Under the pieces are notes generated by a model. The model was not told the DNA's origin. It did not search any database and worked only from the letters and a program-made list of their open reading frames with translations. A program made the position numbers and the translations under genes. Of a stretch of DNA of 64,000 nucleotides, positions 26,501-33,699 are shown one piece after another. The DNA lies in contig CM055092.1 of the NCBI GenBank assembly GCA_029204225.1, positions 68,750,042 to 68,814,041 of the forward strand. The letters run 5' to 3'. This DNA comes from Diphasiastrum complanatum. Taxonomy: Eukaryota; Streptophyta; Lycopodiopsida; Lycopodiales; Lycopodiaceae. How positions within the stretch are numbered: the first letter of the stretch is position 1; every line of letters starts with the position of its first letter.

Positions 26501-29500
26501 CCACACTTCTTAATTCTGCAGTTGTTTCTGGCTTCCCTTCGTCCTGGTGCACTAACATCATCCACCCCATCCATTAGAATGGTGACTCCATGATTCCGAG
26601 TAACTACTAGACTATCATAATTGGGCATGTTCTGGCGGAGCTATATGGCACTATACTTCAGTTTGTTGTGAGCTTAGAGGCGGAGACTAGGAGACTACAT
26701 GCTATGGGTCAGGCAGGTTTTCGAGCCCATTATTCTACTACAGATCACATCTTCACATTACGGGCCCTGATTGAGGAAGCTAAGCACAGGAAAGAGACGG
26801 TTTATTGCTATTTTGTGGACTTTAGGAAAGCCTTTGATTCCTTTCCTCGCTCCTTGCTCCTTTAGAGACTCCGAGATCTTGGCTTCTCCATCGACATCAT
26901 TTTGGCTGTAATGGTACTTTATGAGCGCGTCCTGGGAAGGCTGGGACTGCATAGTAGTGCCATCTCTGATCATATTTGGAGCACTATTGGGGTGAAGCAG
27001 GGGTGCTCCCTTTCACCGGTCCTCTGTGGCCTATATATTGATGAGTTGGAGAGAGTCATTACACAGTGTGGTGGTATTGGCTGCAGGCTTGGAGACATCC
27101 TCAAGTCATTTTTTTGGGATATCCTCAAGTCGTTTTTAAGGTCTTTGCAGTTTTTTGGCATTCAAATTTGGAAAGTAGGTCAATTTCAGCACATTACTAG
27201 TTGTCTCTAAGGGAAAAAGGGATTTCCGGATCTGCTTTAGGGTTTCTACAACTACCTAAGCTTCGATTTACGGTGCTTAAGTCTGATTTCTAAGGAAAGA
27301 TATTATTTTTGTTAGTGTGGATCCTTTGGAAGGTACTAGCATAAAATACTAAAGATAGAAGTAGTTGCTAAGGTGGATGCTATGGAGGTTATCCTGCAAC
27401 AAATTCTTGATTAGTGAGGTGAGTGTTATGCTTATTGCTTGATACTTATTTATATACATGTGATTCCTAGATCGCTAATCCTTCCTTGATGTGGATACCT
27501 GAGAAGGTATCATTGTTTTTACAGGTATTCCATTTTGTGGAGGGCTTGTGTGAGAGTCTTAGGCCTTCGTGAGAAAGGAGCAGACCAACAGCCTCCAGAG
27601 GGTTCTATAGATGGCCCTTTATTTTAAAGATGGAAAACTGGCCAAGGAACCTGAAGCACCTTCTATCGGAGGCTTTCAGCCTTGGGGAAAAAGAAAGTTT
27701 AAGAAATGGAAATGTCAAACAAACCAAGAGCAGATTCCTAGTGGCAAAAAAGGTCAAAGTAGTGGTGCCTTGAAAGGTGACGGGCGGTCTGATGATACCC
27801 AGGGGGCCAGCCCTTTTTGGAGCGGAAAGAGAACTTGTGCTTTGGATGTATAGGGCGACATAGGTGGAAGGAGCGTTCACGAAACCTGATGTGAACCACT
27901 ACAGGTTGAACAATTAGCACCAATGCATATTGAAGAGTTGGAGCAAGAGGAAACAGAAGGTGCTCTATGTTTGATGAACGGGTTCGTGATCAAGAAGGTG
28001 GATTCAGTCCCTATGCCATAGTTATTGAGAGCGATTCAACATGGGTATCAATTTCCTTGTGTTTCTTTGATTGTTATGTGTGGACAATTGTGTGGTAGAG
28101 GTGTTCTAATTCTATTTGACACTGGGTGCTCACATAATGTAATCAATTCTACTTTGATTAAACGGTTGAGAGTGAACACACAACCATCCTTGTACCAATA
28201 CACAGTTGAGATGGCTGATGGAAAGGGTGCAAAAGTATGGGATGCCAAGGTTGTTTGCACACTTCTAACCATTCAAAGCTATTTTGAAAAGTTGGACTTT
28301 GAGATAATTGGCTTGATGTGCTTAGGATTGGTCGGCATATGGCAGAGAAGCCGTCCATCGCCTGGGATACTCATGCATACAAGTTTCAGTTCGATGGCAG
28401 GATCCATTCACTTTGTGTGAGTTGGTGTGCTTTCAAGACCTTTGATCACGATTCACGATGACATAGTTGTGTAAGGTTCACTGTAAATATATGTATGCTT
28501 GTTTCTTGTTTGATATGTTAACTATTGTATGTGAGAGTGATGTGGCAAAAAAAAATTAACCTTACTAAGAACCTTGATCTCATCAGATTAAGGAGGAGTT
28601 TGTAGATGTGTTCATTGATGAGCTTCCAGCTGCTTTCCTTTCTAGAAGAATTGTGGAATATAAGATCGGATTGATTCTTGGATCATCTCTTGTTAATAGA
28701 CCACCGTATAGAATGAGTCTCAAAGGGGAGGAAGGGGTGAGAACATGATTGAGGATTATCTTACCAAACTCTTTGCGAACACAATGAAAAAAGGTGAATT
28801 GTTTGAAAAAGTAATAGTATATTTGGGTTTCATAGTGTCAGCTGATGGGGTAAAACTGGATGCAAAGAAAGTTGTCGTTCCTTGCTTGGCATGTGCCTAT
28901 AGACTTGACACATTAAGAGGCTTTCTTGGATTGGCTGTCTTTTTCTGTAAAGGTGTGAAAAGTTATTCACATGTGGCTGCACGATTGATTGACATGCTAC
29001 AAAAAAATAAATGGAAAGAAGGGATGGAAGTGTAGCTGCTAAGTTTTGATGCTTTTGAAACAAGCTGTGGTTGACATTAAAGATTGTAGACCCTCAGAAA
29101 CCATTTGTCATAGGAACGCGTGTGAGTGATATAGCCATGGGGGTAGTTCTGATGCAAGAGGCTAGGGCAATAGTCTTTGAGACCAAGAAGCTCAAGCCTA
29201 CTCAAAAGAAGTTTCCAGCTCATGAAAAGGAGTTGTATGCCATACTCCACACTTTGAAGGCATGTAAGCATTATTTGTATATTACAGAATTCTGTGTACA
29301 CCGATCATGAAATCCCTAAGTATTTTTGCAATTAGTCAGACCTAAGAGGGCGGCAAGTTGGGTGTGGGCCAAGTTGATGCAGGAATTTCACATGGAAATT
29401 CGGTATAAGAAAGGTGCTAAAAATTTTGTGGCTGATGCATTATCTCAGATATTGTAAGTGTCTTTTGTGGTCATAGAAAATGACCTAATTCTCATTGCCA

Positions 29501-32500
29501 AGAAGTGGTGAGACAGGCAAATCTTGTACAAGTAGAGTGTCAGGAGGAGAGCTCTAGTTTTTTTTGCTCACACTGATTGTTCGAATTGGCCGATATTGTT
29601 CGAATCGGCCAGTTTGAACCTAACCCAGCCGGTTCGAACCGGTCGATTCGGCCGATTCGAACCGGTGCATGCAACATTGTATGTCATGATAGCGTAGTGT
29701 AGGTGTATGTGACACACTGTTTTAAGTGTCCAGTTATTAAAGCTGAAAGGATTAAAGTTTCGGGAAAGTTACACCCACTACATGTTCCAGAAGGAAGATG
29801 GGAGAGTGTATCCATGGACTTTATCTCCAACTTGTATCATACATCATTACAACATGATTCTTTCTTGGTTATGGTTGACAAACTCACAAAGATTGGTATT
29901 CCAAGGCCTAAGAAAATTGATGCGTATGGAGTGGCTAACCTGCTTATCGAACATTCAGATTTCATGGGTAACCATCATCCATATTGTCTGATAGGGATAG
30001 TCGATTTTTTGATATCTTCTGGATTGCAATAATGGCCAAACTTGAGGTCCAATTGACAATGAGCAATACAGAGCATCCTAAAACAAGAGTTGACCAAACC
30101 TTGGAGAATTTGTTTAGGGCATTTGTTGGGGATAAGCAAACTTAGCGGAAGAGATATTTGCCACTATCAAAGTTTGCTTACAATGATAAAAAGAATCTAA
30201 GTACAAAAATGAGTCCTTTTGAGCTTAGTTATGGTTTAAAGCCAAGTGTTGTTATGGTAGGAATTCCTTGGAAAGTTCCTAGTGTGACTAGTTTTCTAAC
30301 TCAAATAAGTGAAATGCTTGAGTTAGCCAGGAGAAATGTTAGGCAAACGACAGATCGAGCTAAGACATATGCTGATCAGAATCGTACACAAAGAGAGTCC
30401 ATGGTAGGAAATATGGTATTTCTCCAAGTATCGAAGTACTCTACCTTAAGACGGGTTTCACATGATGACAATAACTTGCTCTTAAATGACTTGAGTGCTT
30501 TGCAAGAGCAGGAAGATATGATCCGTGGGTCAGCATGAGGCGTGGACCGATGGCAACTGTGTTTGCGCAATTGGCTAATCTGTGAGTACTTGGTCACGTG
30601 GCATGGCAGACCTCTTTCAAATGCTACCTGGGAGATCGTGCACAATATATGGTCATCATGGACGATGTCTATTGAGGGGAAGGGATGTAAAGCTTTTACT
30701 CCCTGTCTTAGTATTTATAGTGAGTAATTATTGAAATGGCCTGGCACTGGCTTGTGGTGACATTATATTCAAGTTGTGATTAGGTCATATTGGACCTCAA
30801 GTGTTGTGCTTAGCTTTGGCATGGGGTACCAGCCTCGGGTGTCAGAGAGAGGCATTTGTTATCAGTTTCTAAGCAGAAAGGCTGGGAGGAGACGTAACAA
30901 CCAGGTCCTTCAGTGTTGTATGAGCATGATATGTATTATAGGAAGGAAATCAGTAAAGTTTTCACTTTGCATATTTTTTTGGTTTTCATGGTTGATTGCT
31001 AAGTTCAGATGGAGAGTTGTGACAGCTTATGTCACCCACTTCAACCTCTGTTCAGGGTCACTACAGATTCGAAGAGAGTTACATAAGCAGAGCTATACAA
31101 TGAGGGCTGAAAACAGGAGTTATTTAATGATGAGAAATTTCTCATTGTCAACTAATAACTGAAAGCTACCTGCACCTAAGACTAAGCGCTGGTTGCTTCA
31201 ACTAGCCTTTATTTGGCAGAGATTCCAGTATTATCTTCCACTATAGCTAGAGCCACCCTTAGTGTCAAGTTTTTTCTTCTATGCCCCTGAGCTCTATTGC
31301 TAACCTCCTAGTTCTGTCCATTGCTATTCCAACAAATAGATTGTGTAAAATAATGTCTCAAGTTTTGGTATCAAATGCTTTTTTGGTGCAAACAAAGCGT
31401 TACTCATCCATTTGGGTTTCACATTACTGCTCTGACTAACATTCTTAGAGCTTCACAAAATCTGTGCATACAAGTAGCTTGTATACACCATGACTGCACA
31501 GTCCGATTACCTTCTTAGTAATTCGTTTCTTCTGCATTCTTGCTACCCATTATTGTGCCCTTGTGTGCATCCTGTCCTTGCACTTTCCTTGTGTCTTCTA
31601 ATGACAACGTTGAACAATGTTAAGTCTGCGATGAGATTATATACGTGCAATTTGTAACTTTACAGGTCCCCACAATGTCTTAGGTCATTTACTCCATGTT
31701 TAGCCTAGAGTCCTGGACCATATGAATGACATCCCTAATTACACAAATAGCTCTGAAGAGTAAGTACAGGTCACATGGATAGGAGTGACCTTTTGTATGA
31801 CAAGTCAGCAGTCACCCTCTCTATTGTTGCGAGGTATTCCAGTACTGTAGGCTGCTGCGGCTCAAGCATTCTATCTAGTTCAGAATCACTTACAGGCCTG
31901 GCACAGGCTGGAATATTAATGTCCTCCTGTTTGTTTAAAACGCTACTGATTTTCATCCCTTAAATTTTTGGAGCTTTGTTAGAATGTTAATAGATGCTGA
32001 AGTACTTATTTGCCTAAAGCTTCTAATTGATTGATGTGTTTTGCAAATAAATACATGTATTGGAGAAATTATAGTCACTGGTTGCTTAAAACCCCATATT
32101 CTCTCGCTTTCATCCAAATATTGTTTCTGTTTGTGATGCTTTTGGCTTAATAAACTAACAATGCTTATAGCCGATTTATCCTTTGTGACAAGGCTGTTTA
32201 AGAAGCTTCTTTCTTGCAAAACTGAGTGTCCCATCTTGTATTACATATGTAATTGTATAAGAACTTGACATAGATGAAATATAGAAGTTGAATCCACAAC
32301 AACAAAATTGATGTCCATTAGGGGCCATGAGACATAAAGGACAGTGAAGCAAACAACAGTAGAATTCATTTGCTTGTACGAACACCAAATATTTTTGAAG
32401 CAAGATATATGTACTGTTTAATACTTTGTTGAGGACACCTTTGTCCTTTGATGTACAAATTTAGTTTGTGTATCTTGTCCACTTTGCCTTAGGATGTCTT

Positions 32501-33498
32501 TACCTTGTTGGGTGAGACATACCAGCCTTTCTAACTTGTAGCTTGCTTTGTTTTATTCAAGCTTGCAATGTTAGGTTAGATGCTCTGCCATCCAGTTCAG
32601 GCATACTGATATCTTTGGTTTTCCTTCCAGGATCACGATTTAGCACTAGATGGAAACAAGCGTCAGTGGGTGGTGGGAATCATGATCTCTGTGACGTTTG
32701 TGAAATTTGGACTTATGGTTTACTGTCGATTGTTCAAGAATGAAATTGTGAGAGCCTATGCAAAGGATCACTTGTTTGATGTGATTACAAACTCAATTGG
32801 ATTACTTGCAGCTGTTCTGGCCAGTGAGTTTGTTTGGTGGATAGATCCTGCAGGTGCTATAGTGGTATGTGAAATTTGAACTTCGGAATTTTGAATGATG
32901 ATCGTGCAATGGTTCTTATGCTATCCTACATCAGTCGAGTGTCGTGACACAGTTGTTGTTGAACGGTGTCGACAAGAAAGCTTAGTATGTATGTTTTTCG
33001 AGGAAAGTTATCTCCCATCTTTCACTGAATTTAGCTTCACTACCTAGTGGAAAGTGATAACTGTGATATATTCACTGCAACTTGAAGCTAGAGAAGGTAT
33101 TTTTTATCACATTCTATTTTTGTGCTGACATGATGTTTTTGTCACCGCAGTTGGCATTGTACACGATAAGGACTTGGTCAAGCACAGTGCTAGAAAATGT
33201 CAATTCTTTGGTGGGTAAAACTGCCTCACCAGATTATCTTCAAAAGCTGACATATTTGTGCTGGAATCATCATAAAGACATACGTCAGATTGATACTGTG
33301 AGGGCATACACTTTCGGGTCTCATTACTTTGCAGAGGTTGACATTGTGCTGCCTGCTGATATGCCTTTACAATTAGCACATGACATTGGCGAATCCCTTC
33401 AAAACAAGATAGAGTCTTTGCCAGATATTGAAAGGGCCTTTGTTCACTTGGATTATGAGGTTTCTCACAGACCTGAACATTCAACGCATGAGAACTAG
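11622..33498 (+). CDS. Metal tolerance protein, Mn-type cation diffusion facilitator (MTP9/10/11-like)
   Basis: Six exons: 11622-11823, 12869-12981, 18350-18595, 18867-18947, 32631-32864 and 33151-33498. All have GT-AG borders and consistent phase, giving 407 residues, the usual length for plant Mn-CDF proteins. The family exchanges Mn2+ for protons across Golgi/prevacuolar or vacuolar membranes; this role is inferred. About six membrane helices lie between residues 117 and 305. Both metal-site motifs are the DxxxD form typical of Mn transporters: DSLLD (151-155, helix 2) and DHLFD (260-264, helix 5). The C-terminal cytoplasmic domain has '[16 protein letters not shown]'. The N-terminus carries '[16 protein letters not shown]', as in MTP11. 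ATG 11622 was chosen because upstream ATG 11601 adds only seven unconserved residues. No frame damage was seen. Intron 4 is 13.7 kb. The MTP9, 10 or 11 assignment needs a tree. Confidence 0.93.
15640..16460. repeat. Degenerate minisatellite with units of about 60-65 bp
   Basis: Units built around TTTGGCATTC(A/T)TGGT, then about 8 bases, then ACTAGCTTGG recur at roughly 60-70 bp spacing: about 15642, 15702, 15762, 15834, 15897, 15957, 16328 and 16423, with weaker copies between. The copies are strongly diverged, so the array is old. A related 120-bp stretch at 16433-16555 recurs at about 17378-17500. Confidence 0.65.
17001..17150. repeat. GC-rich minisatellite (CTCCTGCTCCTCGCGAC)n
   Basis: About nine imperfect units built from CTCCT, GCTCCT and TCGCGAC follow a poly-A run (about 16984-16999). 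The array is far more GC-rich than its surroundings and contains repeated TCGCGA palindromes. It abuts a Gypsy integrase fragment. The Arg/Ser-rich minus-strand ORF here is produced by the repeat. Confidence 0.85.
17146..17330 (+). pseudogene. Gypsy integrase fragment
   Basis: Encodes '[19 protein letters not shown]' and then 'KASDLA', followed by an in-frame stop and 'TFVEQLF'. After a frameshift come 'LYGLPNAIR' residues. This is the central part of a Ty3/Gypsy integrase core, related to the fragment at 36.7-38.2 kb ('AIWVVVDHLTKLATF'). Only about 60 codons remain. It lies in MTP intron 2. Confidence 0.8.
19560..19820 (+). mobile_element. 5' LTR of Gypsy element G1 (left edge uncertain)
   Basis: Shares a diverged but clear block with the 3' LTR at 30686-30988: AGTGTTGTATG, GTAAGAAGGAAATCA-like and TTCACATATTTT. 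It ends ...GGTCTAACA at 19820, two bases before the primer binding site. The left edge is approximate. Confidence 0.65.
19823..19835 (+). other. Primer binding site of Gypsy G1
   Basis: TGGTATTAGAGCT, one mismatch from the tRNA-Met type site TGGTATCAGAGC, two bases after the LTR end. Supports a plus-strand LTR retrotransposon starting in MTP intron 4. Confidence 0.75.
19997..20025. repeat. Perfect 12-bp inverted repeat with TTCGAA cores
   Basis: CCCTTTTCGAAA (19997-20008) and TTTCGAAAAGGG (20014-20025) are separated by five bases and could form a hairpin. The patch is followed by more AAACGGG words and a poly-T run. Confidence 0.85.
20525..20588. repeat. (CT)n(CA)n microsatellite
   Basis: CT dinucleotides switch to CA dinucleotides without a gap, close to the proposed 5' end of the LINE. 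Confidence 0.95.
20810..21404 (+). pseudogene. LINE ORF1 relic
   Basis: Encodes an L1-type ORF1-like protein, the RNA-binding partner of a LINE. A Lys/Glu/Gln-rich, probably coiled-coil part (about 20810-21010, with stops) precedes an open 144-codon stretch from 20970. Within it, 'LNIRVRGIP' resembles the first strand of an ORF1 RRM domain, and '[12 protein letters not shown]' followed by 'IFMDDDLT' resembles the C-terminal domain. The relic leads directly into endonuclease sequence in the same orientation. Confidence 0.6.
21600..22198 (+). pseudogene. LINE endonuclease C-terminal part
   Basis: About 21775-21960 encodes the end of an APE-type endonuclease: '[14 protein letters not shown]', then 'HSVVDYLMV' (conserved VDY) and 'LSDHSFLSF' (conserved SDH). 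Upstream parts are scrambled by frameshifts. Coding similarity stops at 22202, where an antisense LTR begins; the LINE continues at 26050. Confidence 0.65.
22203..23129 (-). mobile_element. 3' LTR of antisense non-coding LTR element (927 bp)
   Basis: Read on minus it starts TGTTGTAAAGC and ends ...GCAACA, with perfect TGTTG/CAACA terminal inverted repeats. Large blocks match the partner LTR at 25355-26049. It is about 230 bp longer than its partner and contains an internal duplication: a stretch of about 45 bp around CCGACAGGTTAGAGCCCG occurs at about 22589-22633 and again at about 22752-22801. Confidence 0.85.
23130..25354 (-). mobile_element. Internal region of the antisense LTR element, no proteins seen
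   Basis: 2.2 kb between the two LTRs. On minus it begins with a primer binding site (25341-25352) and ends with a purine tract, AAAGGTGGGGTGGA (23143 to 23130), directly before the 3' LTR. I found no gag, protease, RT or integrase motifs in any frame. The element is therefore non-autonomous (LARD-like) or too decayed to read. Confidence 0.75.
25341..25352 (-). other. Primer binding site of the antisense LTR element
   Basis: Minus strand reads TGGTATCAGAGC (tRNA-Met type), two bases after the LTR end at 25355. Fixes the element's minus orientation. Confidence 0.9.
25355..26049 (-). mobile_element. 5' LTR of antisense non-coding LTR element (695 bp)
   Basis: Starts (minus) TGTTGTAAAGC and ends GCAACA. 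Flanking five-mers on the plus strand are CTCCC before 22203 and TTCCT after 26049. They agree at 3 of 5 positions, with the two differences being C/T, so they may be a decayed target-site duplication. LINE coding sequence resumes right after 26049. Confidence 0.85.
26050..27075 (+). pseudogene. LINE reverse transcriptase relic (not the usual plant L1 type)
   Basis: Continues the LINE interrupted at 22202. After a connector ('WDDAEC'-like, frameshifted) come '[17 protein letters not shown]' (SPGPDG-type region) and '[12 protein letters not shown]'. Then '[18 protein letters not shown]' and motif A '[12 protein letters not shown]' with the first catalytic Asp at about 26818. Motif B is '[21 protein letters not shown]' (core [10 protein letters not shown]) at about 26991-27050. 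Motif C (the second catalytic Asp pair) is missing: sequence beyond about 27075 no longer reads as RT. Several stops are present. Confidence 0.75.
27200..28024 (+). pseudogene. Gypsy G1 gag remnant
   Basis: Continues the Gypsy element after the LINE. About 27611-27853 is an open Lys/Gly/Ser-rich stretch ('[11 protein letters not shown]', 'GKKGQSSG') of the kind found at the C-terminus of Gypsy gag proteins before the zinc knuckle. I could not make out a clean CCHC motif. Assignment rests mainly on its position just before the protease. Confidence 0.45.
28025..28420 (+). pseudogene. Gypsy G1 aspartic protease
   Basis: A 131-codon open stretch with '[18 protein letters not shown]': the DTG(C)S catalytic triad of retroviral-type aspartic proteases lies at about residues 32-36. 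'YTVEMADG' and '[11 protein letters not shown]' resemble the later strands (normally ...LGMDWL). Preceded by the gag remnant and followed by RT, the normal Ty3/Gypsy order. Confidence 0.8.
28580..29310 (+). pseudogene. Gypsy G1 RT and RNase H, internally deleted
   Basis: About 28585-28740 matches the N-terminal RT lead-in ('EEFVDVF', 'ELPA', 'PPYRMS'). The catalytic core, including the YxDD box, is missing: the sequence jumps to the RT thumb at about 28800 ('[15 protein letters not shown]', '[10 protein letters not shown]'). An RNase H region follows at 29071-29310 ('[12 protein letters not shown]', '[20 protein letters not shown]'). A downstream piece at about 29402-29450 encodes '[15 protein letters not shown]', the conserved end of the RNase H connection. 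Not functional. Confidence 0.8.
29629..29642. repeat. 14-bp perfect palindrome CCGGTTCGAACCGG in a TTCGAA/CGGCC patch
   Basis: Lies inside a patch (29578-29670) of repeated TTCGAA, TCGGCC and GGTTCGAACC words that interrupts the Gypsy G1 coding region. Resembles the patches at 16885-17000 and 19997-20080 in the same gene's introns. Confidence 0.85.
29690..30440 (+). pseudogene. Gypsy G1 integrase, broken
   Basis: Contains the second CX2C half of the zinc domain ('[12 protein letters not shown]'). The integrase core start follows ('[16 protein letters not shown]', first catalytic Asp), with '[11 protein letters not shown]' and '[12 protein letters not shown]'. After frameshifts comes 'EHPKTRVDQ'-like sequence, then '[21 protein letters not shown]' and '[19 protein letters not shown]' (about 30158-30390). 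Several stops. Plus strand, antisense to nothing known; inside MTP intron 4. Confidence 0.8.
30565..30660 (+). pseudogene. Chromodomain of Gypsy G1
   Basis: Encodes '[18 protein letters not shown]', which matches the LVxWxG...ATWE core of retrotransposon chromodomains. This marks G1 as a chromovirus, a lineage that may target integration to particular chromatin. Followed within about 15 bases by the polypurine tract. Confidence 0.75.
30672..30685 (+). other. Polypurine tract of Gypsy G1
   Basis: TTGAGGGGAAGGGA immediately precedes TGTAAAGC, the start of the 3' LTR. Confidence 0.8.
30686..30988 (+). mobile_element. 3' LTR of Gypsy G1 (about 303 bp)
   Basis: Starts TGTAAAGC after the polypurine tract and ends ...GGTTTTCA. 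Its final part matches the 5' LTR at 19560-19820 (AGTGTTGTATG, AAGGAAATCA, CATATTTT). Marks the end of the nested block. Confidence 0.7.
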
Positions 33499-33546
33499 TG
33501 CTGATGTTGCTTTTGATTGTAATATTGTCAAGCCACGAAAGAAGTG

Positions 33547-33694
33547 GTGCACAAATCATCTGTGAGATCTTATATAACCAATACCCAACGTTTACTTCTT
33601 ACCAAGCAATGAATGAACTTGTGCATAAATCATTTGTCAGATCTTATATAACCAATACCCAATGTTTTGTTCTTACTTTGCGACTGCCTGGACC
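33547..33694. repeat. Two tandem copies of about 74 bp in the MTP 3' flank
   Basis: Units starting GTGCACAAATCAT (33547) and GTGCATAAATCAT (33621) share a long block with AGATCTTATATAACC. They begin 49 bases after the MTP stop codon, so probably lie in its 3'UTR. Confidence 0.85.
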
Positions 33695-33699
33695 AAGAG

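Larger units (their letters stand above)
18948..32630 (+). other. MTP intron 4 (13.7 kb) with nested transposons
   Basis: Donor GTAAGG at 18948, acceptor TTCCTTCCAG ending at 32630. Flanking exons 4 and 5 are in phase 0. The intron holds a Gypsy element split by a LINE that is itself split by an antisense LTR element. 18948-19550 and 30989-32630 hold no recognisable gene or element. Confidence 0.9.
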
